A DNA stretch of 64,000 nt from Chlorobiaceae bacterium (GCA_013824245.1 PNNN01000050.1:1-64000), one strand, 5' to 3'; positions 44,102 to 53,035 are shown, counted from the stretch's first letter. Notes: a model not told the origin generated them from the letters alone. Made by a program: numbers and translations.

Positions 44102-44557
44102 TTACCGCTCGATTATTTCGTTGGGAAGTTCATTCGCATCATCCGATTTGCGCGGGAAATGTTTTGCCAATTCCTCGCCGACCTTTTTTACTGCGGAAGC
44201 AATTCCATCAAAAAAATTCCCTTTTTTAAAATCATCGGTCATCGAATCGGCAATCTTTTGCCACGTTCCTTCTTGAACTTTTTTATGAATCCCTTCATCG
44301 CCGATAATTTGAAATTTATGTTCAGAGAGAAGAAGTAAGATAAGTACGCCGGTTCGATCGCGTGTGTTTTGCATCCCGAGGAAATGAAATTCTTTAAGGG
44401 CAAGTTCCTGAAGTGTAAGTTTTCTTTCTTTCCACTGTCGCCGCTGCTTCAACACAACTCGAATTTCACCCGACGTGTTCTGTTCAGCTTCGGCAATCAC
44501 GCTTGCGAGCGATTGAAGCTCTGGTTTGGTTAAGTATTTCTTTCCGAATAATTCCAT
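44102..44557 (-). CDS. Small TPM domain protein
   Basis: A 151-residue protein with one TPM (TLP18.3/Psb32/MOLO-1) domain: L-A-S-V-I-A-E-A-E-Q-N-T-S-G-E-I-R-V-V, R-T-G-V-L-I-L-L-L-L-S-E-H-K-F-Q-I-I-G-D-E-G-I-H, and W-Q-K-I-A-D-S-M. There is no signal peptide. It ends the LemA-TPM-TPM run, 35 bp after the larger TPM gene. TPM proteins usually work in the envelope with LemA and proteases in stress or repair roles; a direct activity is not established. The genes also lie next to an M48 protease. Confidence 0.87.
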   Translation of the reverse strand: MELFGKKYLTKPELQSLASVIAEAEQNTSGEIRVVLKQRRQWKERKLTLQELALKEFHFLGMQNTRDRTGVLILLLLSEHKFQIIGDEGIHKKVQEGTWQKIADSMTDDFKKGNFFDGIASAVKKVGEELAKHFPRKSDDANELPNEIIER

Positions 44558-44592
44558 TTAAAAATTTTAGATTATGAAAATTACCAATAATT

Positions 44593-45366
44593 TTACCAAC
44601 TTCCGCTGGCGCCACCGCCGCCGAAACTTCCACCTCCACCGCTGAAACCGCCGAATCCACCACCACCTCTGAAACCTCCACTACTGCCACCAAACCCGCC
44701 GCCGCCGAAACCGCCCCAAAATCCCGGGAAGCCGGAACGATATCCGCTTGATCCAATTGAGCTTCTTCTTCCACTTCCGAAGATGCGTGGAAATATTTCA
44801 AAAAATAAAATCAATAATATAATGGCGATCGGTGAAAACTTCCTTACACTGTTTTGTTTTGCTTCTCCTTTAAATTCACCCTTTGTAACCGAGATAATAG
44901 CATCTACACCATCGCTGATGCCGCCGTAGAAATCTCCATCACGAAATTTCGGACCGATTATTATCCGAATAATCTGGCTTGATACTGCATCGGTTAAAAC
45001 TCCTTCCAATCCGTAACCGACTTCAATATCTATTTTCCGGTCTTCCTTTGCAATTAAAAGAAGAATTCCGTTATTTCGATCTTTCTTTCCGATTTTATTT
45101 TTCTCTGCGAAGTTAATGGCGTAATCTTTTAAATCTTCTCCCCCAAGAGAAGAAATCAACAAAACGATTACCTGATTGGAAGTTGCTTGCTCGAATTCGG
45201 CAAGAGTTTTTTCCAACGATCTTACCTCGTCAGGCGATAATGTTCCGGTCGCATCATTAACGCGTTGGTGAACAAGGGGGATTTCTTGCTGTGCGGCAGC
45301 TATTCCAATGAATAAAATAATGGAAAATATTATCAGCAATATTTTTATTACAGGACTTTTGTCCAT
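44593..45366 (-). CDS. TPM domain membrane protein with glycine-rich tail (YgcG-like)
   Basis: A 257-residue protein with a signal/anchor at residues about 8-25, a TPM domain at about 34-155 (D-A-T-G-T-L-S, Q-A-T-S-N-Q-V-I-V-L-L-I, N-N-G-I-L-L-L-I-A-K-E-D-R-K-I-D-I-E-V-G-Y-G-L-E-G), a membrane helix near 178-195, and a tail rich in Gly, Phe and Ser (GGGFGG repeats) ending G-A-S-G-S-W. This is the typical YgcG layout, often with LemA. The glycine tail is probably exposed and flexible. It follows lemA by 75 bp. Confidence 0.9.
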   Translation of the reverse strand: MDKSPVIKILLIIFSIILFIGIAAAQQEIPLVHQRVNDATGTLSPDEVRSLEKTLAEFEQATSNQVIVLLISSLGGEDLKDYAINFAEKNKIGKKDRNNGILLLIAKEDRKIDIEVGYGLEGVLTDAVSSQIIRIIIGPKFRDGDFYGGISDGVDAIISVTKGEFKGEAKQNSVRKFSPIAIILLILFFEIFPRIFGSGRRSSIGSSGYRSGFPGFWGGFGGGGFGGSSGGFRGGGGFGGFSGGGGSFGGGGASGSW

Positions 45367-45441
45367 CTATTTTTCAAATTATTATTTTTTATAATCCTTG
45401 AGAATGTCAGATTTGTCTAAATCTATTTTCAAGTGATCGAT

Positions 45442-46050
45442 TTATTTAAATGAGACTTTTGGAGCTTTCTCGGCGCCCGGCTCCGATTGGAAATATTGCT
45501 TCTGAGAAAACCCAAACATGCCGGCAAGAATCGATGTTGGGAAAGTTCTGACTTTAATATTATATTCCTGCACAACTTCATTGAACCTTTTCCGCTCAAC
45601 CGCGATGCGGTTTTCTGTTCCCTCCAGTTGGGATTGAAGCTGGAGAAAATTTTCATTTGCTTTCAGTTGAGGATAATTTTCTGCAACGGCAAGCAAGCGT
45701 GAAAGCCAGCTCCCCATCGCGTTTTGTGCCTCTTGAAATTTTTGGAAAAGCTGTGGATTGTTCAATATTTCCGGTGTTACCTGAATTTTTCCAACGCTTG
45801 CCCTTGCTGCAGCTACATTTTCAAATACTTCCTTTTCGTGTGCGGCATATCCTTTTACAACTTCAACAAGATTCGGGATAAGGTCGACACGGCGCTGATA
45901 TTGGTTCTGAACCTGCGCCCACGCCTGATTGATTCCTTCATCCGACTTCACTAACGAATTGTACATTCCGGTAACCCAACCGAAAAGCATCAACCCAATT
46001 ATGACGATACCGCCCAATACCGAAAGTAGAATGATTGTTCCTTTTTTCAT
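45442..46050 (-). CDS. lemA: LemA family protein
   Basis: A 202-residue LemA protein, with AAAGGA about 8 nt before the ATG. An N-terminal membrane helix (residues about 5-27) is followed by the coiled four-helix domain: Y-N-S-L-V-K-S-D-E-G-I-N-Q-A-W-A-Q-V, Q-Y-Q-R-R-V-D-L-I-P-N-L-V-E-V-V-K-G-Y-A-A-H-E, and F-N-E-V-V-Q-E-Y-N. Residues 170-180 (FPTSILAGMFGF) are a conserved family mark. LemA is membrane-anchored and is often found with TPM and M48 proteins, as here. Its molecular role is not defined. Confidence 0.93.
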   Translation of the reverse strand: MKKGTIILLSVLGGIVIIGLMLFGWVTGMYNSLVKSDEGINQAWAQVQNQYQRRVDLIPNLVEVVKGYAAHEKEVFENVAAARASVGKIQVTPEILNNPQLFQKFQEAQNAMGSWLSRLLAVAENYPQLKANENFLQLQSQLEGTENRIAVERKRFNEVVQEYNIKVRTFPTSILAGMFGFSQKQYFQSEPGAEKAPKVSFK

Positions 46051-46134
46051 ATAAATCCTTTAAAATGTTCGAAAATATTGTTTTCTGTGATATTTGTACA
46101 CTTAACCTAATTAAAAAAGAGGAGGTGTGCAAGT

Positions 46135-47373
46135 TCACTTGCTTATACGGCGAAGAGCGACAATTCGTTTCAATACCGGAGGATGTGAATAATGTAGGAA
46201 TACATAAAACGGATGGGGTGCGATATGAGATAGATTGTCTGCCGAAAGTTTTTTCAAAGCATTAATCATCGGTTGAGAATTATTCGTTGTTTCGGCGGCA
46301 AATCTGTCTGCGGCGAATTCATTTCGTCGTGAAATCGATTGCAAAAAGATGCCGAGCAATAATTCAATAGGTGTAAACAATAATCCAAAAAATAATAATC
46401 CGGCATACACCGAAATATTTTCCATATAAAAAGCATCGAACAATCCTTTTTCATTTAGAAAAAAGGAGAGAAGATAAAACATCACTCCGGAATGAATAAC
46501 GCTAATAATTATTCCCTGAAGAATATGTTTTAATTTATAATGACCGATTTCGTGCGCGAGAACCGCAACAAGTTCTGGGATTGTATGTTTTTCGATGAGC
46601 GTATCAAAAAGGGCGATCCGTTTATTTTTTCCGAAACCGGTGAAAAAGGCGTTCGACTTGCTGGAGCGCTTCGATCCATCTATAACAAATATATCTTTTA
46701 ATGGATAGTTTAAAGATTGTGTGTAATTCATTATTGAAGTCCGCAATTCACCATCGGCAAGTGGAGTGAATTTGTTGAACAGAGGCATAATCCATGTCGG
46801 AGCGATAAATTGAACAATAAGAATAAAAAGAGATACGGCTATCCAACAATACAGCCATGCAAATGCACCCGCATATTGGAATAATGACAGCACGCCAAAC
46901 AGCAGCGGCACTCCGAGCAGAAGCGCAAGTAACAAAGTTTTTAAAATGTCTAATACAAATGTTTTAATTGTCGTTCTGTTGAATCCGTATTGCGATTCGA
47001 TTACGAATGTGGAATATAGTTGGAACGGCAATGAAAGAATAGATCGTAACAAAATGAAAACACCGATGTATAATATTCCAGTTAGAATATTAGATAGTTG
47101 ATAATCCCGAATCAATAAATCAAGATATTGAAAACCACCGGCCAGCCAGAATAACAGAGTAATCGCCAAATCGAATGATGATTGTATAATTCCAAAGTTT
47201 GTTTTATCTCGAGTGTACGATAACGATTTTGAATAAGTTTGTTTATCATAAACCGATGTAAACTCATCATCCAGATCTCCTCGAAGTGTTTTCAAGTTCA
47301 GGAGATCGGCTGCTAAATCTAAAAGATACTCTCCAACGAGAGCGATAAGTATGATAATTCCGTAATAGTTCAT
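46135..47373 (-). CDS. M48 family membrane metallopeptidase (Ste24/CAAX protease type)
   Basis: A 412-residue integral membrane zinc peptidase. The H-E-x-x-H site is HEIGH at 274-278 (VLAHEIGHYKLKH), with the third ligand likely the E in R-R-N-E-F-A-A-D-R-F-A-A-E. Seven or so hydrophobic segments surround it, and S-N-A-F-F-T-G-F-G before the site is a Ste24 mark. It degrades or trims membrane proteins; CAAX processing proper is not expected in bacteria. Its ATG overlaps the truA stop (ATGA), and lemA follows after 84 bp, so it belongs to the envelope quality-control run. Confidence 0.93.
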   Translation of the reverse strand: MNYYGIIILIALVGEYLLDLAADLLNLKTLRGDLDDEFTSVYDKQTYSKSLSYTRDKTNFGIIQSSFDLAITLLFWLAGGFQYLDLLIRDYQLSNILTGILYIGVFILLRSILSLPFQLYSTFVIESQYGFNRTTIKTFVLDILKTLLLALLLGVPLLFGVLSLFQYAGAFAWLYCWIAVSLFILIVQFIAPTWIMPLFNKFTPLADGELRTSIMNYTQSLNYPLKDIFVIDGSKRSSKSNAFFTGFGKNKRIALFDTLIEKHTIPELVAVLAHEIGHYKLKHILQGIIISVIHSGVMFYLLSFFLNEKGLFDAFYMENISVYAGLLFFGLLFTPIELLLGIFLQSISRRNEFAADRFAAETTNNSQPMINALKKLSADNLSHIAPHPFYVFLHYSHPPVLKRIVALRRISK

Positions 47374-48170
47374 GTTTTACGGAAATGGACAGAATCTATA
47401 TTGATCACCGGTTCAAGGGTTTTGAGGCGATTTTCTCCTTGGTAATATATTTTTTCCAAAAATAAACCCGATGGCGGCGCGGTAAACTTCGCCGGTTCAT
47501 CTGATTGTGTTGACAGAAACCGAGAGATGTCGCTCAAGTCTATTTTCCCCCTGCCCACTTCAGCGAGTACGCCGACGATTTGCCTGACTTGCTTCCATAA
47601 AAAATGTGAGCCGATGATTCTGATAAGTATGAGATCGTCGCATTCTTTAATTTGAATTTCTTCTATCATCACTTTTGTTGATTTTTCTTCGGGATCGTCT
47701 GCTGTAAACGATTGGAAATTCTTCAATCCAACAAAAAGTTTAGATGCTTCCGTCATCCGCTTGAAATTCAATTTATCTTTTATCCACCAAACATATCTCT
47801 TCCCGAAAGCAGATCGTCTTCGACTAATCTGGTAAAGATAACTTCTCGCAATTGCATCGTGGCGCGCATGAAAATTTTTGTGAGTTTTTTCGACTTCAAT
47901 AACATGGATATCGGCTGGTAAATAATCATTCAATTTCATACGGATAACTTCGGGAGCAAGCATTGTTTGCACATCAAGGTGAGCAACCTGAAGTAAAGCG
48001 TGTACACCGGCATCCGTTCTGCCTGCACCGTACAGTTCCGAATCTGACGTATTGAATAATTTGCGAGACGCATCGAGCAATTCGCCTTGTACAGTCCGTG
48101 CATTTTTTTGAACTTGCCAGCCGCTGTACCGGGTTCCTTCGAATTCGATAAATAACTTAAAACGAGCCAT
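47370..48170 (-). CDS. truA: tRNA pseudouridine(38-40) synthase
   Basis: A 266-residue TruA. The catalytic aspartate is D53 in GAGRTDAGVHA. Other blocks are Y-S-G-W-Q-V-Q near the start, F-H-A-R-H-D-A-I-A-R-S-Y-L-Y, and I-G-S-H-F-L-W-K-Q-V-R-Q-I-V-G. It isomerises uridines 38-40 of the tRNA anticodon stem. The stop overlaps the M48 start by 4 bp (ATGA), and marC precedes it by only about 8 bp. Confidence 0.96.
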   Translation of the reverse strand: MARFKLFIEFEGTRYSGWQVQKNARTVQGELLDASRKLFNTSDSELYGAGRTDAGVHALLQVAHLDVQTMLAPEVIRMKLNDYLPADIHVIEVEKTHKNFHARHDAIARSYLYQISRRRSAFGKRYVWWIKDKLNFKRMTEASKLFVGLKNFQSFTADDPEEKSTKVMIEEIQIKECDDLILIRIIGSHFLWKQVRQIVGVLAEVGRGKIDLSDISRFLSTQSDEPAKFTAPPSGLFLEKIYYQGENRLKTLEPVINIDSVHFRKT

Positions 48171-48178
48171 AGATTTTT

Positions 48179-48760
48179 TTATAATTTATTTAACATTGAT
48201 GTTATACCGCTGCGTATCATCATAACAGCAATTCCGGCAAGCAAGAGCGCGGCAACTTTTCCAACCGCTTTCGATCCGGCTTTTCCTATTACTTTGTAGA
48301 TCAACTGCGATTGCATGAAGACAACGAAAACGATCAACATATTTGCGATCAACGAAAATATCGTCCATACATAACCGTATGAATCGACCAGTATAATAAT
48401 TGTTGTAAGTGCCGCGGGTCCCATAATGAGCGGGATCCCTATCGGCACAACACCAACAGACGATTCGGGATTTCTGCCTTCCTGTTTCGTGAACACTAAG
48501 TCTTGAATTGCAAGCACGAGCAGAATTACTCCGCCGCCAACACGGAAGTCGTTTTCAGTGATTCCAAGAAAAGAGAAAATAAGTTTTCCCGATAAAAGGA
48601 AAAGGATCGATAGCGCAAATGCCGCGACCGTTGCCTCAATGATTATGATTTTTCTACGTTTGTTATCAATACCATCCATCAACCCTACAAAAAACGGGAG
48701 TACACCGAAAACATCTATTGCAACAAAAAGCGGAATGAATGAAAGTAAAAAAGTTTCCAT
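48179..48760 (-). CDS. MarC family membrane protein
   Basis: A 193-residue protein with six membrane helices. ATG 48760 (METFLLSFIPL) is chosen over an upstream TTG at 48784 because of its family-like start and a GAGAAA site. Conserved marks are F-V-A-I-D-V-F-G-V-L-P-F-F near the N-terminus, the R-V-G-G-G-V-I-L-L block and V-P-I-G-I-P-L-I-M-G-P-A-A-L-T-T. MarC proteins are putative transporters with no agreed substrate; the old link to multiple antibiotic resistance was not confirmed. It precedes truA closely on the same strand. Confidence 0.9.
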   Translation of the reverse strand: METFLLSFIPLFVAIDVFGVLPFFVGLMDGIDNKRRKIIIIEATVAAFALSILFLLSGKLIFSFLGITENDFRVGGGVILLVLAIQDLVFTKQEGRNPESSVGVVPIGIPLIMGPAALTTIIILVDSYGYVWTIFSLIANMLIVFVVFMQSQLIYKVIGKAGSKAVGKVAALLLAGIAVMMIRSGITSMLNKL

Positions 48761-48817
48761 AATTTTCTCATCATTATCCGACAATTCAATATACTCTGTC
48801 TAAATTCGATTTCCAAT

Positions 48818-49708
48818 TTACCTTCTCGCAACCCATACACCCAACAGTGTCAATCCAGATCCAATAAATTGAATAAAGTAGATGTTCTCGTTCAATGCAA
48901 AATACGACGCGATCAATGCCACTACCGGAACGAGATTTCCGTAATTTGCCGTACGTCCCGGTCCAAGTTTTTGAATACCATACGACCAAATAATATTCGA
49001 CAACGCTATTGCCAAACTCCCGGAAACGATAGCCGAAAGATAATATGAAAAAGGCACCGACGACCAGTTCAATTCCATTGATGATGGAACTGCAACGAGA
49101 GTTAATCCTATCGCTCCAATAAAAAACTGAATAAAAGTAATTTGTATTGCCGAGTATTTTGTTAAAAGCGGTTTTTGCAGATTAGTGTTCAACGCCCAGA
49201 AGGCGGCAGCGGCAAGTGTTATAATATCTCCGAAAATATCTTTCCCGCCTATTTCAAGTTTCTTGCCGCTTCCTATGATAATTAATAAAATACCTGCTAA
49301 TGATAATCCCATACCGAACCAAACAGAATGTCGAATTTTTTCTTTATGGAGCCATGAATTTAAAATTATCGTCCAGAGTGGTGATGTTGCAAGTATGATT
49401 GCTGCATTTCCAGCGGTTGTCATGCTCAACCCAACGATAAATAATATCTGATAGATAACCGAAGAAACAATTCCAATTTGGAACAACCGCCCGCGATCTG
49501 CGCGTTCAATTTTTTTCCATTTCACCCTGAACAAAAATGGTACAGATAAAATGATTGAAGCAGTGATAAATCTGATACTGTTAAAAACAAATCCACCCAA
49601 TTCCGAAATGCCAAACTTCGCAATCGGATAATTTGTTCCCCATAGTATTACTACGACAAGAAGAAGTAGTTCAAATTTTCTAAGGTGGGGTTTTTTATCT
49701 TCATTCAT
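48818..49708 (-). CDS. DMT-superfamily (EamA) transporter
   Basis: A 296-residue protein with ten predicted helices and two EamA repeats (about 10-140 and 150-295). Family-type segments include W-G-T-N-Y-P-I-A-K-F-G near the start, A-A-I-I-L-A-T-S-P-L-W at the end of repeat one, and Y-L-S-A-I-V-S-G-S-L-A-I-A-L-S-N-I-I-W near the end of repeat two. It is likely an exporter or importer of a small metabolite; substrates of EamA proteins cannot be read from sequence. It follows the terminator of the pilus ATPase gene. Confidence 0.92.
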   Translation of the reverse strand: MNEDKKPHLRKFELLLLVVVILWGTNYPIAKFGISELGGFVFNSIRFITASIILSVPFLFRVKWKKIERADRGRLFQIGIVSSVIYQILFIVGLSMTTAGNAAIILATSPLWTIILNSWLHKEKIRHSVWFGMGLSLAGILLIIIGSGKKLEIGGKDIFGDIITLAAAAFWALNTNLQKPLLTKYSAIQITFIQFFIGAIGLTLVAVPSSMELNWSSVPFSYYLSAIVSGSLAIALSNIIWSYGIQKLGPGRTANYGNLVPVVALIASYFALNENIYFIQFIGSGLTLLGVWVARR

Positions 49709-49791
49709 TGAGGAATAATTTACTTAAACTTGATTATAACTCCAATTTTTCAAGAAAGAGGTTTGATTTAGCTTTGGTAACTTGGGTAGGT

Positions 49792-49826
49792 AAAAACGAA
49801 GCCCGAGGGCGGATACCCCGGGCTTC
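49792..49826 (-). terminator. Rho-independent terminator 3' of the pilus/secretion ATPase gene
   Basis: On the minus strand the stem GAAGCCC/GGGCTTC (49798-49804 with 49820-49826, extended by G-C pairs) is followed by a T-run (A at 49792-49796). It lies about 60 bp after the stop codon of the ATPase gene. Confidence 0.75.
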
Positions 49827-49831
49827 TATTT

Positions 49832-49872
49832 GGCAGCTGGGAGGGTCGCTTGTCTACGGAGCGGCCAGCGCC
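49832..49872 (-). ncRNA. GC-rich structured element between the pilus ATPase stop and terminator
   Basis: On either strand, GGC-a-GCTGG (49832-49840) pairs with CCAGC-GCC (49865-49872), enclosing GGTCGCT/AGCGGCC-type pairing (49844-49850 with 49860-49866; its outer pairs compete with the CCAGC arm). It is unusually GC-rich for this window and begins about 13 bp after the stop. With the terminator it forms a compact two-hairpin unit, so it could be a 3'UTR structure or a short RNA. I recognise no Rfam family. Confidence 0.4.
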
Positions 49873-49884
49873 AGTGGAATAATC

Positions 49885-51894
49885 TTAGTCTTCTATCAAC
49901 ATACTTTCTGCAGTTTCAACAGATGTTACTCCTTCTTTCAACAGGTCGATAGCCGATTGTCGGAGAGTATGCATACCATTCTGCATTGCCATTGTACGAA
50001 GAGCATCTTCATCAATATAGTCTCTTGATTTCAAGATAATTTTTCGCATTTCTTTGTTCATTTGCAAAGCTTCAAAAATACCAATTCTACCCCGATACCC
50101 TTTTATGCAGTGTGCACATCCAACCGGTTTATAGAATGTGGTTGACTTGATTTCTTGTTCTGTTAAACCTGAACTCATAAGAAGCTCAACATCAATTTCG
50201 TCGTCAACCATTTTGCATCGATCACACAGTTTTCGAATTAGCCGCTGCGCAACGATAATATTGATAGTGTACGCTAGCAAGAATGGCTCGATCCCCATGT
50301 TATATAATCGGGTAACTGCACTTATGGAATCGTTAGTGTGAAGAGTAGAGAAAATAAGATGACCTGTATTTGCGAGCTTAACGGCAATCTCTGCCGAAAT
50401 TTTATCGCGCATTTCACCAACCATCACAATGTCGGGATCGTGACGTAATAATCCGCGCAAAGCCCCCTCGAAATCGAGCTTGTGATTCAGTTTCACCTGA
50501 CGAACGCCTTCTATTATATATTCAACCGGGTCTTCAATGGTGATAATGTTAACGCCTGGATCCATAATATCTTTTAGTGCGGCATGTTGGGATGTTGTTT
50601 TACCGCTTCCGGTTGGTCCGGTAAAAATAACCATACCTTGGGGCCTACGAATTGATTTTCGGAAAATTTCAATTGTTCGTTTATCCATTCCGAGCGATTC
50701 TAACCCAAGAGATTCCTCGGCACCGCGGAGTATACGAATTACAATCGATTCCAATTTTGCGCGCAGATCACTTGCATAAATCGGCATGGTAGAGAACCTG
50801 AATCGAAACATTTTATTATCGATCATTCTTTGCGCAAAACCATCTTGCGAGAGAAATTTTTCGAATCGATCTAGATTCTTTGCACGATCTTTTATAACTG
50901 TGATGACCGCTTCGGCGGGTAAATCGGTTAATGCACTCCAGAGAGACAATTTGCCGTCGATACGAAAATGAAACTCGGTTCGATTTTGACTCTTGGGAAT
51001 CACATGGATATCGCTAGCGCCCGTACGAACTCCATCAACAAGCATGCTTTCTATAATATCATTGAGTTTTCCTCTTCCGATTTCGTCTTCAAGCGAGCGT
51101 TCAATTTCACGTTCAGTCTCATCTTTAGTAAGTTCAGCAAATTCCTCTTCAACATCAAGGCCAAGTTGCTTCGCTCCTTGATCGAATGCTAACTGTCGCC
51201 ACAATTCATTCCAGTTTGCGAGTGTGACATGTTTTATCTCATACTTTGGAAATTGAAGCGCGCGGGCAATTGAATGGACATCGGGATGGGTTGTATCTGG
51301 AGTGATTACAACTATTTTATCATACCCGTTTGTGAACATTTCGTACGGCAATACTTTGCGACGTACAGCCATTTCATAATAATATGGCGGCAATGAATCC
51401 AAAACCTGCCGGATAAACTGCAATTTTTCTTTGTTACCAAAACTCGGTGTAGGATCAACAGTCTCAAAAGAATAGTAGCGTGCAATGGTTTGAAATATCG
51501 TATCGCGATCCTCACCAAGCTCATCCACCAGAATATCTGTCAACCTGCGCTTATCGTTTGTGCTTCGCTGAATTTCAAGTGCCCTATTTATTTTCTCTTG
51601 CGGCACACTCCCTTTTTCTACTAACATTTGAATTAATCGCGGTGGTTGTATGCGTTTAAGGTGACTTTCATCGGTTGGCTGCACTTCGGTAACAATGTTT
51701 TGTGTCCCCTTGCTATCGAGAATAGTCTTTTCCAAATTTGCTTGATCGTTCAGATCCAAAATTTCACCGTTTTCACGTTGATTTGCAGTCAGGATAGATT
51801 CTTCCACAACTATCGCACGCTTGCCAACTATACTCCCGAACGCATTGAAGAGATTTTTTTTCACAATACTATTACTTCCATTTATCGCGGACAT
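49885..51894 (-). CDS. Type IV pilus / type II secretion ATPase (GspE/PilB family)
   Basis: A 669-residue ATPase from ATG 51894, with GAGGG 6 nt upstream; the longer reading from 51981 lacks a comparable site. The N-terminus has two MshEN-like helical repeats (R-L-I-Q-M-L-V-E-K-G-S-V-P-Q-E-K-I-N-R-A-L). The core has Walker A GPTGSGKTT, an aspartate box, H-D-P-D-I-V-M-V-G-E-M-R-D as Walker B, and the zinc-like C-D-R-C / C-A-H-C pair. It would power assembly of a type IV pilus or type II secretion pseudopilus. No other pilus genes lie in the window. A terminator and GC-rich element follow. The degenerate kinase-like protein lies upstream. Confidence 0.92.
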   Translation of the reverse strand: MSAINGSNSIVKKNLFNAFGSIVGKRAIVVEESILTANQRENGEILDLNDQANLEKTILDSKGTQNIVTEVQPTDESHLKRIQPPRLIQMLVEKGSVPQEKINRALEIQRSTNDKRRLTDILVDELGEDRDTIFQTIARYYSFETVDPTPSFGNKEKLQFIRQVLDSLPPYYYEMAVRRKVLPYEMFTNGYDKIVVITPDTTHPDVHSIARALQFPKYEIKHVTLANWNELWRQLAFDQGAKQLGLDVEEEFAELTKDETEREIERSLEDEIGRGKLNDIIESMLVDGVRTGASDIHVIPKSQNRTEFHFRIDGKLSLWSALTDLPAEAVITVIKDRAKNLDRFEKFLSQDGFAQRMIDNKMFRFRFSTMPIYASDLRAKLESIVIRILRGAEESLGLESLGMDKRTIEIFRKSIRRPQGMVIFTGPTGSGKTTSQHAALKDIMDPGVNIITIEDPVEYIIEGVRQVKLNHKLDFEGALRGLLRHDPDIVMVGEMRDKISAEIAVKLANTGHLIFSTLHTNDSISAVTRLYNMGIEPFLLAYTINIIVAQRLIRKLCDRCKMVDDEIDVELLMSSGLTEQEIKSTTFYKPVGCAHCIKGYRGRIGIFEALQMNKEMRKIILKSRDYIDEDALRTMAMQNGMHTLRQSAIDLLKEGVTSVETAESMLIED

Positions 51895-52123
51895 TTTGAC
51901 CCTCATTTCTAATAAACTATAGACATTTACAATATTAACGTAATACAATATTCCATCTTCACAGGTGACATTCAACACCAATTGTGATACAACTCATGAA
52001 GAAAGATCTATAGAATAAAAAAATCTGTGAAAAGGTAAAAAAGAGATGTTTTTATCGAGAATGGATAAGAAAGAGAGTTCCCAAAACATTTAGAAACAAT
52101 CACGAAACAAATCAGTTAACGCG

Positions 52124-52669
52124 TTATGATGATTTTTGTTCTTTCAAAACGTCTTTTGTCGATTCAATTAATTTTTGAGCTTCAAATGATTGAATATCCC
52201 GAATAGTATTATGAATTCGTTTCATGGCTCCATCAATACGATCTAGATAACGGACTATTTCAGGATCGGTTTCAAATCGTCGACGGATTTCTTGTGTGGT
52301 TATGGAAATTATTGCAAGCGGGTTGTTAACACTGTCCTGCAAAAGCATGGTGATATCATTTACAAGGGTACTATAGATTTGCTGTCGATCGAGAGCCCGC
52401 TCAATATTTCTCCTGTGGCTTTCTTCGCTTTTATATGCCTTCCTGATACGTTGAACTTGGAGCAGAGCGGCGGCGGCAAGCCATAAAAAGAACAGCGAAT
52501 CGAATTCTATCACATAATCAAGAAACGTGTGAGAACCACTCGGTTTACTGAATAAATTAAGTGATGTGAGAAGATAATAGAGATATATAATTACTGCCGC
52601 AACTATAACCGGATATTTATCGACGACACCTTTTATCTTAACCCAGATCATATTAAATATTTTTTTCAT
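52124..52669 (-). CDS. Membrane protein with degenerate histidine-kinase-like helix pair
   Basis: A 181-residue protein. Two membrane helices lie near residues 18-36 and 52-70. The C-terminal helices (about 75-170) include L-L-Q-D-S-V-N-N-P-L-A-I-I-S-I, which follows the H-box pattern of kinase dimerisation domains (H-D-x-x-N-P-L) but with Q where the phosphorylated histidine should be. No ATP-binding domain follows. It may dimerise or bind a kinase or receiver rather than carry phosphate itself. It lies upstream of the pilus ATPase gene on the same strand with about 230 bp between them, so a link is possible. Not a normal histidine kinase. Confidence 0.7.
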   Translation of the reverse strand: MKKIFNMIWVKIKGVVDKYPVIVAAVIIYLYYLLTSLNLFSKPSGSHTFLDYVIEFDSLFFLWLAAAALLQVQRIRKAYKSEESHRRNIERALDRQQIYSTLVNDITMLLQDSVNNPLAIISITTQEIRRRFETDPEIVRYLDRIDGAMKRIHNTIRDIQSFEAQKLIESTKDVLKEQKSS

Positions 52670-52693
52670 GTTCTTTCCCTTCCGAAAGATAAT

Positions 52694-53035
52694 TTAATTT
52701 TTAAAATTTAATTCCGAGCGTTTACTTGAGCAGACTTCACACGAACAATTGTCGGACAGATAATTCCATGTGTAAATTCCGGCATTGTGCCCGTCGCCCC
52801 ACGTTATCTGGACCGCGTACGAACCAACTTGATTTATTTCGTTTAAATTATATTGTTCAGGTGAATTAGTTTTTTGAGCGGGTGGAACATGATGTAATAA
52901 TATATCCTCGCCTTGACAACCGGCACAAGGGCATATGTGGCGAAGTTGTTTCAATGTAAATCTGCTTCTGTGTGCATCATTCCATTCGATTTCTATTTCT
53001 AATGGGCTGATTTTTCTGATACTTCGAGGTTGCAT
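52694..53035 (-). CDS. DUF971 domain-containing protein
   Basis: A 113-residue protein; start ATG 53035 (MQPRSIRKIS) matches the family start, and a longer in-frame reading is unlikely. DUF971 shows I-E-I-E-W-N-D-A-H-R-S-R-F, L-R-H-I-C-P-C-A-G-C-Q-G-E and W-G-D-G-H-N-A-G-I-Y-T-W-x-Y-L, followed by a C-x-C-x2-C group. It resembles the N-terminal domain of gamma-butyrobetaine hydroxylase and may bind metal; in bacteria the stand-alone form is sometimes linked to iron-sulfur proteins. Function not settled. Confidence 0.87.
   Translation of the reverse strand: MQPRSIRKISPLEIEIEWNDAHRSRFTLKQLRHICPCAGCQGEDILLHHVPPAQKTNSPEQYNLNEINQVGSYAVQITWGDGHNAGIYTWNYLSDNCSCEVCSSKRSELNFKN

Noticed and set aside
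44484-44801. A minus-strand 105-codon frame rich in Val, Ala and Glu
   Set aside because: It is the shadow of the glycine-rich tail of the YgcG-like gene in another frame.
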